A stretch of 64,000 bases of DNA from JAPOXR01 sp963664715 (lineage in GTDB: Bacteria; Pseudomonadota; Alphaproteobacteria; Rhodobacterales; Rhodobacteraceae), in assembly GCA_963664715.2 (NCBI GenBank), contig CAXXUY010000008.1, forward strand, positions 215,260 to 279,259, read 5' to 3'. Shown piece after piece: positions 29,911 through 37,959 of this stretch; the first letter of the stretch is position 1, and each line of letters opens with the position of its first letter. Both the position numbers and the translations under genes were made by a program. The notes under the pieces are model-generated. The model ran no database searches, was not told where the DNA came from, and saw only the letters and a program-made list of their open reading frames with translations.

Positions 29911-29964
29911 AGTATGTCTCAATGACAGGGAACTCCCAGAGTTTTCACAGACAAAGATTGGCGA

Positions 29965-30647
29965 ATGCCTCTGAACAGTCAATATCTGCAGTCACTTGGC
30001 TGTGACGGCGTCAGGGAGATCATATGCGGCATCAACGCCAGCCGCCTTGCCGCCTACAGGGAAGCAACTGCATCCGATGTCGAGGAGCGCTTCCTTTACC
30101 AGCTGAATGCACGGCTTTCAGGTCTGTTGCTTGAGACTCTCGGTGGTTTCGAAATTGTCCTTCGCAATGTCGCTGCAGCATCGATCATTTCCAGCGGGGT
30201 GACTGGTATCGCGCCCGTGTCTTTCCACAGAAGCTTGATGATCATCGACGGCAGAACTTTCGGGATGCCCTCAAACGGTTGAGGAATCGCGACAGGGAAG
30301 TGGAGTCCGGCAGGGTTGTTTCCGAACTGACCTTCCATTTCTGGGTTGCGTTGCACGAAAGGAAATACCGGGAGCAATTCTGGATTCCGTTCCTGAGGAA
30401 AATCTGGCCTGACGGAGAAAACGTCAGGACACTTCACAAGGATCTTTTGAAAATCAGGGATCTCAGAAACCGGATCGCTCACGACGAACCTGTTTTTGTG
30501 CCAAAGTGGAGACCATGCTCCGACCTTATCCTGCGCCGCCTGGAACAGCTTTCACCACGACAGCATGCCTGGCTTTCGGATCGCGTGCAGCCGGAACTGG
30601 TTGATGTCAATGTCAAGATCGCATCCATGCTGTCACATGCTGAATGA
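29965..30647 (+). pseudogene. Abi-like (Abi_2/HEPN-type) protein, frameshifted
   Basis: The first frame (29965-30282) gives the N-terminal half (FLYQLNARLSGLLLETLGGF, EIVLRNV). A frame change around 30180-30195 leads to the second half (DWYRARVFPQKL, VSELTFHFWVALHERKYREQ, LRNRIAHDEPVF) ending at 30647. Helical Abi-like proteins have this layout, including the R-N-R-I-A-H HEPN motif thought to confer RNase activity in abortive phage defence. As read, a single indel disrupts it; the two halves would otherwise make about 225 residues. Confidence 0.65.
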
Positions 30648-30824
30648 GTGGTTGTTGTCCTCCGGTTCCAGTCCACTTGTCCTCTTGTCGACCGTTTAGC
30701 GAACAACCTCCGGTCCACCCGAAAACTGCCTGGAATGACCCGAATTCCTGTTCATAAACCTTGTTCCGTATCCAGTGTCCGGATATAGAGGCCCCGCAGG
30801 CCTTTTTCGAACAGGAGTAACGTC

Positions 30825-30899
30825 ATGCTGGCAGGATATGCGCGCGTCTCGACGCTGGACCAGAACCCGGAGCTGCAACTCGATGCATTGAGCGCCTGA
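30825..30899 (+). pseudogene. tnpR: Serine resolvase, N-terminal 24 codons
   Basis: ATG at 30825 with AGGAG upstream; the product begins MLAGYARVSTLDQNPELQL, with the nucleophilic serine in YARVS, and stops at a TGA. A matching resolvase C-terminal half lies at 32273-32614 in the same orientation, with a cargo gene between them. Confidence 0.8.
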
Positions 30900-30926
30900 T
30901 GACTGTCTGACCCCAACTTTTGGAAG

Positions 30927-30945
30927 TCCCCGGTTTAGCCGGGGA
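30927..30945. terminator. Hairpin near the insertion junction
   Basis: A perfect 7-bp stem (TCCCCGG/CCGGGGA) with a TTTAG loop lies 28 bases after the resolvase stub and downstream of the minus-strand gene that ends at 30993. No T-run follows on either strand, so it is a weak terminator or a junction structure. Confidence 0.35.
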
Positions 30946-30992
30946 AACGCAGATGGCACCGGGATCCCGTCATGGGAATCCCCTTCATGCGG

Positions 30993-32162
30993 CTAGTGCG
31001 GTATCGGTGGGCAGTTCGGCCTGTTGCTTTCGTAGCAGTTCATGAATCCCGTTCGTTGCTGAGTATCTTTTTCGGCATATTGGACGCACCATCTCCATTT
31101 CTGGGTAATTCCCCGGGGAAGGGGCCCCATTCTGGCTGTATATGATTCTCCGGGCTCAAAGGTGTGTGCTGCTCCGGAAGAGCACTTTATCGGTGAGCCC
31201 CGCTCGTATTCGTATTTGAGGCCGTGAAGGTAACGCCAACGGACGGTAACCTCGTATGCGCAGTTGTTGGAGAATTCAACTTCCACGCTGTAGTCGTCTT
31301 TGCTACTGTCCGTTCCGACCGTCCGCGCGGTGATGCATGTTCTCGCACTTGGCAGGGAGCCGGTCGCGGCATGTGTTTCGTCGGCGGCTTCCATGAGCTG
31401 GTTCACCAGGTTTTGGTCCAGGTATCCGGTTTGCGGCAGTCCGAGACGCTCTTGCAGCACTTTAATCGCGCGCCTGGTGAGCGGTCCGAATATCCCGTCT
31501 GCCGCGCCGCTGTTGTGGCCCAGCGCATTGAGGGCGCTCTGGACCTCGGCGCGCTGGGCACGGGTGAGTGAAAGGGCGCGTTCTATACCTGCCACGACGG
31601 GACGCGCCGTGTCCTGGGGGGTGCTGATGGGCTGTTGCTGTGCGTCCTGATTCCGGACCACCGCCAGTTGGTTGATCAAGCTTGCGACACGTTCTTCGTT
31701 AATGTTCTCGGAGTGGCGAATTACTGGATGATACCCGGTGGGAGTTTGCCCGTAGAAATGATAAAATACATACCAATCACTCACTTTTCGATTCTGTGTA
31801 GTCGAACTAATTGAAATGCACTCTGTCGATTGTCGACAGAAGACTCGAAGTTCATATGCCCAGCCTTCGGCGTCTAAACCCCATACGGCATTTCCGATAT
31901 TCGACAAATTAAACTTTATTGTTTCCCGAAATTTCAGGGGTCCTCTACCGCTTATCGTGGACGTTACAGTTTCGCCCAAAACTCTTATCTCCTGAGTGGT
32001 TCCAGCTCGATTACTATGGGTTAAGACTACACTTCTTCGGTCTAGCTCTCTTGCGATTTGTGCGATCAGGTCACTAGCGGTCTGCGCTTGTGCTGACGAT
32101 GCTGCAAGAAGTGCGATGCTCGCAATCACTGTAGCAAGCGTACTGTATCGTGATCGTGTCAT
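30993..32162 (-). CDS. Secreted protein with peptidoglycan-binding domain
   Basis: A 389-residue protein. The ATG at 32162 follows GGAGAGA and starts a clear Sec signal peptide (ATVIASIALLAASSAQAQ). Residues about 195-250 form a PG_binding_1 domain (VQSALNALGHNSGAADGIFG). The N-terminal 150 residues and a C-terminal cysteine-bearing region (VEVEFSNNCAYEV, KWRWCVQYAEK) belong to no family I know. It should be periplasmic and bind cell wall. It lies inside a split resolvase gene, opposite in orientation, and is related by its binding domain to the genes at 32944 and 34817. Confidence 0.82.
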   Translation of the reverse strand: MTRSRYSTLATVIASIALLAASSAQAQTASDLIAQIARELDRRSVVLTHSNRAGTTQEIRVLGETVTSTISGRGPLKFRETIKFNLSNIGNAVWGLDAEGWAYELRVFCRQSTECISISSTTQNRKVSDWYVFYHFYGQTPTGYHPVIRHSENINEERVASLINQLAVVRNQDAQQQPISTPQDTARPVVAGIERALSLTRAQRAEVQSALNALGHNSGAADGIFGPLTRRAIKVLQERLGLPQTGYLDQNLVNQLMEAADETHAATGSLPSARTCITARTVGTDSSKDDYSVEVEFSNNCAYEVTVRWRYLHGLKYEYERGSPIKCSSGAAHTFEPGESYTARMGPLPRGITQKWRWCVQYAEKDTQQRTGFMNCYESNRPNCPPIPH

Positions 32163-32272
32163 CGGATTCTCTCCCCCGGCTTCGAAACCACCCGGCAGGT
32201 TCGGTCCGGCGCCGACATGAGTCAAGAGTCGACTTTCAGGTTCGATAGCGGAGAGATCCGCATGTCAGGCAG

Positions 32273-32614
32273 CTCGAGGAAAGGGGGTTCGGCTTCCGCT
32301 CGCTTACCGAGGGGATCGACACCACCACCGCCAGCGGCACGCTCGTGTTCCACGTCTTCGGGGCGCTGGCCCAGTTCGAGCGGGACCTCATCCGGGAGCG
32401 GACCATGGCCGGCCTGGCCGCGGCAAGGGCCCGCGGCCGGAGGGGAGGGCGGCCGAGCAAATTGACGCCGGAGCTTCGCCGCCAGGCCGAGGCGATGCTG
32501 CGGGATACCAGGGGCTATCCCTTCATCAGCGACGTGATCCGCAGCCTTTCCATCGGGCGCACTGCCTTCTATCATCACTTCCCGAAGGAACGGATCCGGG
32601 AGTTCAGGGGCTGA
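32273..32614 (+). pseudogene. tnpR: Serine resolvase, C-terminal half
   Basis: The frame reads LEERGFGFRSLTEGIDTTTA, then FHVFGALAQFERDLIRERT, the catalytic helix of serine resolvases, followed by the helix-turn-helix (PFISDVIRSLSIGRTAFYHH) and a stop. It lacks the N-terminal 85 or so residues; the fragment at 30825-30899 supplies only the first 24. About 60 codons are missing between them. Confidence 0.85.
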
Positions 32615-32943
32615 TAAAGGGAAGGGCAGGGCGATGGACATGCAGGAATTAGCGGAGAACGAATTACGGGCGGGTGCCCTGCGCATTCTCAGGGACAGGC
32701 TCGACATCATCCATCCCGATCGTCGCCGGCGAGGCCGCCCTGACTATTGCAGATCCAGCGGACGGCAACCAGCAGCGTTGCGGGATCACCATTCCCTGCT
32801 CGCAGGCGGAATGGCAAGGGTTGCTTTCAGATCAACGGGCGGGTTCTTCTTCCAAGCCCATTCCCGGCGATATCATCCACCGGCAATTTCCGGGTCATCA
32901 CAGATAACCAACACAGCTTGACCGGACAGCGGAAGGAAGACCC
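32615..32943. other. Region upstream of the pentapeptide gene
   Basis: About 330 bases. A plus-strand frame of 77 codons (32674-32907) has reasonable composition (VAGEAALTIADPADGNQQRC) but no family match. Promoter elements for the following gene should lie here; AGGAAGA precedes its ATG. Confidence 0.35.
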
Positions 32944-34254
32944 ATGAGACAATTGCAGACCATCCTGATCGCTGGTTCGCTGGCTCTGGCAGGGGCGGCG
33001 GTTCCGGCGCCGCCTGCTAAAGCAGGTTGGGTATGGGCGGGGTTCGACTCGGACTATATCCCCGGCCCAGGCGGCGTCGAAGATTGCAACGAAGGAAATG
33101 GCACATATGGGGGGTACAAGTGGTCACTGTCGAAGTACACGGTTTGTACCACCTACAAAGATGACCCCTGGGGGATTATATTTGCATGCCACGTAATTCG
33201 CAGTGAAGACTATGACCAGAGTTGGGATGAAGATCCAGATGAAGGGCTGCCGCCGCCGGCCGATATATGTCTCGAGGTTTTTGGATCGCCTGCCCAGTAC
33301 GTAGGAGGGTCCACCTCGCCGGCGGTGAAGATGGAGCCGGAAAGAACCCGGCAGGCCCCGAAACGCGACGAAGGCATCGCCTCGATCCAGAAGATCCTTG
33401 CGCAGTGTGACTTCAATCCTGGGCCGATCGATGGTCTCTGGGGCAGAAAGACCGCGGCGGCGGCGGCGGAGTTTGTCAAAGCACATGGCGGCGCGCCAAA
33501 AGAGGCCAGGCTTGACCTGATAGTGCAGGTTGACGGCTACAGGATTGGCGATGCCGGACCCTGCCCCCGGCAGGTTGACGTTGCCGGTAAGGATCTTAGC
33601 GGGCAAGACTTCAGGAATGCCGATCTCGCTGATAAGGACTTGGCCGAAACCAAATTTCGTGATGCCGACTTATCTGGTGCCGATTTGTCCGGAGCGAACC
33701 TGGATGAGGCGAACCTGTCCGGAGCGGACCTGTCCGGTGCACACCTTGAAAAGGCGAACCTGTCCGGAGCGAACCTGGATGAGGCGAACCTGTCCGGTGC
33801 ACACCTTGAAAAGGCGAACCTGGATCATGCGTCCTTGAACAGTGCGAACCTGTCCGGCGCGAACCTGTCCGGCGCGAACCTGTCCGGAACGAACCTGTCC
33901 GGAACGAACCTGTCCGGTGCACGCCTTGAAAAGGCGAACCTGGCCGGCGCGAACCTGGCCGGCGCGAACTTCAAGGAAGCGGTGCTTGACCGCGCCAACC
34001 TTGTCGGTGCCGACTTGCGGAAGACGTTGATGATAGGCGCATCGCTCTCTGGCGCGGCTCTTTCGGGGGTTCGCTTCAGCGGGGCAACGGGTCTTGCCGT
34101 CGCCCAGCTTTCGGTAGCACATTGGGCCGGGAGGGCAGCGGAGTGGGTTCAGAAGGAGGCCTTTGAGGATATCAAGGAGGGAACCGATAAGCTGATGGCG
34201 GTGATCGTGGAAGATGACGGGAGCTTTCGGATTCCAGTGCCAAAGGGGCAATAG
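32944..34254 (+). CDS. Secreted PG-binding and pentapeptide-repeat protein
   Basis: A 436-residue protein. Residues 1-27 form a signal peptide (LAGAAVPAPPAKA). A cysteine-containing N-terminal region is followed by a PG_binding_1-like domain near residues 145-185 (IQKILAQCDFNPGPIDGLWG). From about 210 to 385 run pentapeptide repeats of the form A(N/D)LSG, which fold as a right-handed four-sided helix. A conserved tail (AQLSVAHWAGRAA) ends the protein; the same tail occurs in the fragment at 28630-28978. It is probably periplasmic and wall-bound; pentapeptide function is unknown. The repeats are near-identical in DNA, so copy number may vary. Confidence 0.85.
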   Translation: MRQLQTILIAGSLALAGAAVPAPPAKAGWVWAGFDSDYIPGPGGVEDCNEGNGTYGGYKWSLSKYTVCTTYKDDPWGIIFACHVIRSEDYDQSWDEDPDEGLPPPADICLEVFGSPAQYVGGSTSPAVKMEPERTRQAPKRDEGIASIQKILAQCDFNPGPIDGLWGRKTAAAAAEFVKAHGGAPKEARLDLIVQVDGYRIGDAGPCPRQVDVAGKDLSGQDFRNADLADKDLAETKFRDADLSGADLSGANLDEANLSGADLSGAHLEKANLSGANLDEANLSGAHLEKANLDHASLNSANLSGANLSGANLSGTNLSGTNLSGARLEKANLAGANLAGANFKEAVLDRANLVGADLRKTLMIGASLSGAALSGVRFSGATGLAVAQLSVAHWAGRAAEWVQKEAFEDIKEGTDKLMAVIVEDDGSFRIPVPKGQ

Positions 34255-34263
34255 TCTGGGCTG

Positions 34264-34323
34264 ATGGCGGACCTGTTCTTGGCCGGAGCGGCCCAGGGCT
34301 GTGAGGACTGGAACATCAGAGGG
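34264..34323 (+). pseudogene. Leader fragment of the ankyrin-type secreted family
   Basis: About 20 codons (MADLFLAGAAQGCEDWN) match the signal-peptide end and mature start of the ankyrin protein at 37960 (LAWTGAAQACEDWN). The homology is cut where the antisense Tn3 transposase fragment begins, so a gene of this family was interrupted here. Confidence 0.55.
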
Positions 34324-34746
34324 ACTTTCGAGGACGAGGTCGGTGAACCCGCCTGTGTCTGCGTATTGCTCCCGGATCCGGCGGCCGGACTCGATCACCG
34401 CCGCCAGGATGAGCTGGGTGGCGAAGGGGCCGTATTGGTCGGAGACGTGGGTGCAGGCCTTCAGCCCCGGTTCATGGCCATACCTGGCGTTGACGAGGTT
34501 CATGGCTTCACCCTGACGCGTGGCCGGGAAGAATTGTCCGTCGCTTGATGCTGTCAGTCCCTGCCCCCAGAACCGCGCCATGGGGAGCCTGGCATGGGCC
34601 TCGATCACCATCGCCAAAGCAAGTTTGATCGCATCGCCTTCGACATGCCATCGTGACAGGCGCGACAGCTGGAGATAATCATGGGTGTTGGACGCCTCGG
34701 CCATCTTGCTCAGGCCAGGATTCAGGCCCTCTCGGAGCCCTCGGAC
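34324..34746 (-). pseudogene. tnpA: Tn3-family transposase fragment
   Basis: On the minus strand about 140 codons match the central-to-late part of Tn3 TnpA: KMAEASNTHDYLQLSRLSRW, GDAI, ARLPMARFWGQGLTASSDGQ, NARYG.EPGLKA, HVSDQYGPFATQ and RRIREQYADTGGFTD. A segment before RRIREQY is deleted and both ends are missing. The frame stays open further on both sides, but there it is only the antisense of neighbouring genes. It is direct evidence that Tn3-family elements built this island. Confidence 0.88.
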
Positions 34747-34816
34747 CAAGTGGTCTCCCTGACAATCACTCCAGCCTGTTGTATACTGGCAGGACAAGGT
34801 CAATGGAGAGAGTGCC

Positions 34817-36796
34817 ATGATCCGCCCCCAACGACTCCTGCATCTTTTCATCCTTCTCCTCGCGATGCACATTCCGGCAGGCGCATCCTCCGCCGGGGAA
34901 TGGACGAGAGGGGCCTATACCTGCACGGGTGATGTAGAGGGCGGAGCCGTCCCGGACTACGAGGAGACGACCGACCATGTCCTGCATGCGTTCTGCCTGG
35001 CCATACAGGGCCGGGCCGGCGAGGGCATACCGGCACTTCACAACCTGGCCGACCATCACGCCCCCAGCCGGCTCGACGCCCGCTTCTTTATTGCCGAGTA
35101 CCGGGCAACCGACGGCCGTTTCGGCAGCATTGCATCGCCGGACCTTACGGTGAAGCAGATCGATGAAGCGATCCGATACTACTTCGGCGCACTTGCGATC
35201 ATGAAAACCTTCGCGTTTTATCCCGAACCCGATTATGCGGGACTTGAACGGCTGTTCCAGATGGAGCTGAAGTCGAGCTATCGCGTCCCCCGCCTCCATC
35301 TGCACCGGTTCCGGATGGGTTTCCTGTCGAACCACAATTCCCTCCTGCTGGACTCTCCCGGCTATGACGGCCCCCGTGATCTCTACACCACCTTCGTCCG
35401 GGACGGAGAGACCAGGAGCGGGGACGGCACGAACGAGACGCTGGCCAGCTTGAGAGCGATGAAGGAGCATGCCTCGGGATGCGCCCGCCTGCCGGGCAAG
35501 GCGCACTTCAATTCCGCCCTGCAGGATGCGGTTCGGCAGGGGTGCGAACTGATGTCCGCCCTGGCCGACGATCTCTATGAACTGGAACATCGGCGGTATT
35601 TCGACATTCTGGGGCGGCCTGGCTGCCAGGAATTGAACGAGAGCACCTGCCCGGAATACTTCACTGTCCACAACGCCATCGAGGACGCCATCGCCGCCTG
35701 GTCCGCGCAGGAGCAACGGATTTTTGCATCGGCCGCCGGCCTGAAATCGTCCTTTCGGGTCAAGAGCCGGGCCGAGCTTGTGGAAGAACGGCGGATGATT
35801 CAATCCTGTCTTTCGTCGCTGGGCCATGACGCAGGTCCCGCTGACGGCATCTTCGGGCCAAGGGCGCGGCAAGCCATCTCGTCATGGAAGACCTTGAGCG
35901 GATACTCCGGCGGCGACCGTTTGAACCCGGGAGAGGTGGCGGCGCTCCTGGATGCCTGTGGTTCGGCCGCAGTGGGCCCCGCGACGGCAGAGGACGGCGC
36001 CGGCGCCGGGCCGGTGTGCACCGGAGGGACGGGTCCCCCGTGCTGGCAGGAGGTCGCCAACCTGCCGGGCTGCCGCATATGGAATTCCTATCCCAAGGAG
36101 GAGGAGACGGTCACATGGTCCGGCGGCTGCGCGGACGGAAGGGCTGCCGGGATGGGCAAGGAGACCTGGCGCTGGAAGGAAGACGGACAGAGCAAAACCG
36201 ATATGTATGAAGGCCCGTACGTGGATGGCAAGGCGAATGGCCATTGGGTTGAGCGCTTTGCCAGCGGCAATGTGTTAGAAGGCCCGTACGTGGATGGCAA
36301 GAGGCATGGCCATTGGGTCCTGCGCTATGCCGACGGCGGTGTGGATGAAGGCCCGTACGCGGACGGCGAGAGGAATGGCCATTGGGTGCTGCGCTGGCCC
36401 GCCGGCGCTGTGGAGGAAGGCCCGTTCGTGGATGGCGAGAAGCATGGCCATTGGGTCGAGCGCTTTGCCGACGGCCTTGTGCAGGAAGGCCCGTTCGTGG
36501 ATGGCGAGAAGCATGGCCATTGGGTCCTACGCTCTGCCGCCGGCCAAGTGCAGGAAGGCCCGTACGTGGATGGCGAGAAGCATGGCCATTGGGTGCTGCG
36601 CTGGCCCGACGGCCATGTGGAGGAAGGCCCGTACGTGGATGGCGAGAGGAATGGCCATTGGGTCGTGCGCTATGCCGACGGCGGTGTGTATGAAGGCCCG
36701 TACGTGGATGGCAAGAAGCATGGCCAATGGGTCGAGCGCCGGGCCGATGGCACTTTGTGGTTCGAGGGCCGCTGGGAAAACGGCACTCTGCGATGA
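34817..36796 (+). CDS. Secreted PG-binding protein with MORN-like repeats
   Basis: A 659-residue protein. Residues 1-26 form a signal peptide (LFILLLAMHIPAGASSA). A helical region of about 300 residues follows, then a PG_binding_1 domain near residues 325-380 (IQSCLSSLGHDAGPADGIFG), a cysteine-containing linker, and from residue 464 eight 23-residue repeats of the form EGPYVDGxxxGHWVxRxxxGxV, which resemble MORN/toxin-repeat motifs. It is probably periplasmic or exported and wall-bound. Its stop overlaps the next start (ATGA), so the two genes form an operon. No catalytic domain is evident. Confidence 0.83.
   Translation: MIRPQRLLHLFILLLAMHIPAGASSAGEWTRGAYTCTGDVEGGAVPDYEETTDHVLHAFCLAIQGRAGEGIPALHNLADHHAPSRLDARFFIAEYRATDGRFGSIASPDLTVKQIDEAIRYYFGALAIMKTFAFYPEPDYAGLERLFQMELKSSYRVPRLHLHRFRMGFLSNHNSLLLDSPGYDGPRDLYTTFVRDGETRSGDGTNETLASLRAMKEHASGCARLPGKAHFNSALQDAVRQGCELMSALADDLYELEHRRYFDILGRPGCQELNESTCPEYFTVHNAIEDAIAAWSAQEQRIFASAAGLKSSFRVKSRAELVEERRMIQSCLSSLGHDAGPADGIFGPRARQAISSWKTLSGYSGGDRLNPGEVAALLDACGSAAVGPATAEDGAGAGPVCTGGTGPPCWQEVANLPGCRIWNSYPKEEETVTWSGGCADGRAAGMGKETWRWKEDGQSKTDMYEGPYVDGKANGHWVERFASGNVLEGPYVDGKRHGHWVLRYADGGVDEGPYADGERNGHWVLRWPAGAVEEGPFVDGEKHGHWVERFADGLVQEGPFVDGEKHGHWVLRSAAGQVQEGPYVDGEKHGHWVLRWPDGHVEEGPYVDGERNGHWVVRYADGGVYEGPYVDGKKHGQWVERRADGTLWFEGRWENGTLR
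36206..36757 (+). repeat. Eight tandem 69-bp coding repeats
   Basis: Eight in-frame units of 69 bp, each beginning around GAAGGCCCGTACGTGGATGG, encode the MORN-like array of the preceding gene. The first half of each unit is almost identical between copies while the second half varies (YADGG, WPAGA, FADGL and so on), a pattern expected if units exchange by recombination. Confidence 0.9.
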
Positions 36797-37833
36797 CATC
36801 CCGGTTGCTGCCCCTTCGGGCTTGTTCCGCAATCGTTGCCCTTGCCGCGGCAGCCAGCCTGGCCACTGCATCACGCGTTGCCGGAAGGGAGTATGTATTG
36901 TGCTACGGCAGTCCTGAAACCGTGACCGCGCGCGGGGCTTTCACGGAAGGAGGCTCCGGCCGGCAGACACGTCTTGTTCTTGCCCGGGATGCCGAGCGCG
37001 GTTGCGTGATCAGGCACGAAGGCAGTGATGCGGCCGATATCGGCCGGGTCTGGACGGGTGTGTATCTTGCAGGTATCTGCCGCGATGCGGAAACCGGGCG
37101 CGATCATGCCATGATGCATGCGTCCGCAGGCCAGCATTCCGACATCCAGGTCTGGACCGCCGATCCTGCCACCGGGTCTCCGCTGATGCTTTATTCCGAG
37201 GCCTGGGGTGGCCATGTGTCCCCGGCGGGCAGGGAGTGGGGGCTGGACCTGCTCGTCGCGGCGGACGGGACGTGCCGCTGGCGGGAGAGGCAGGATGCCC
37301 ATAAATCCTTCAAGGCTGCCATGGCGGCTCTCCGCATCGGTGCCGCCATCGATGCGGAAGAGCCTGAATTCGACCTTCCGGCGCGCCCGGTTCCGGCCGG
37401 GACCGTGCGGCGCTGGCTGCCCGTGCTGGAGGGCGCGGCAACGCTGGAGGGTGCGGTCTACGCCGACGATGACGGGCGGATGGCCTGGCTGGTGGTCCAG
37501 GTTCTCGGCAGGACCCTGTGCGATGCGGAAGGGGTGGTCCTGCTCTTCGACCGGCAGCGGCAATCCTGGCAGACGATCTATGATGTTCCGTCCGGTTGCT
37601 CGAAAACGCTCAACTTCCCGATGCGCGGCATGGTGGTGAAGGGTGACCGGCTGTTTGCATCGCTCTGCCGGCAATGCAATGGCTGGGGAGACTACCGGGA
37701 CTTTGTCATTGACCTGCGCTCGTTGCGCGCCGCGGCCCTTGATCCGGGGGGCGGTCCCGCGCTTCCGGACGGCCATGAAAACCCCGTGATCCACGAGCTT
37801 GACAGCGGCGCGTTTCCGCAATCCGCACCCTGA
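36793..37833 (+). CDS. Secreted protein of unknown function
   Basis: A 346-residue protein whose ATG overlaps the previous stop (ATGA). Residues 1-27 are a signal peptide (SAIVALAAAASLATA). The mature part has several cysteines (YVLCYGS, GCVIRHEG, ICRDAET, SLCRQCNGWGDY) and alternating hydrophobic strands suggestive of a beta-rich, disulphide-bonded periplasmic protein. I recognise no family. Translational coupling suggests that it works with the MORN-repeat protein. Confidence 0.75.
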   Translation: MTSRLLPLRACSAIVALAAAASLATASRVAGREYVLCYGSPETVTARGAFTEGGSGRQTRLVLARDAERGCVIRHEGSDAADIGRVWTGVYLAGICRDAETGRDHAMMHASAGQHSDIQVWTADPATGSPLMLYSEAWGGHVSPAGREWGLDLLVAADGTCRWRERQDAHKSFKAAMAALRIGAAIDAEEPEFDLPARPVPAGTVRRWLPVLEGAATLEGAVYADDDGRMAWLVVQVLGRTLCDAEGVVLLFDRQRQSWQTIYDVPSGCSKTLNFPMRGMVVKGDRLFASLCRQCNGWGDYRDFVIDLRSLRAAALDPGGGPALPDGHENPVIHELDSGAFPQSAP

Positions 37834-37959
37834 CCGCAGGGAGCCGCGATCGCCGCATCGACTGCCGGTTTCACACCCGGCTGCAGGCGGGCGGATTTCC
37901 CCCGGGCGGCGCGATGTTGTAGGGTTGGTTCAGTTGCGGGCCGGCAAGGAAGGTGAAAC

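Noticed and set aside
33670..34872. A 400-codon minus-strand frame across the pentapeptide gene and beyond
   Set aside because: Only the part from 34324 to 34746 is real homology (Tn3 transposase fragment). The rest is the antisense of the pentapeptide repeats, kept open by their periodic sequence.
36206..36757. Regular 69-bp repeats considered as a CRISPR-like array
   Set aside because: Units are in frame, encode a protein repeat, lack spacer-like variable segments of constant size, and no cas gene is near.
36111..36866. A 251-codon minus-strand frame opposite the MORN-like array
   Set aside because: Its periodic 23-residue composition simply mirrors the 69-bp repeats; it has no ribosome site or family.
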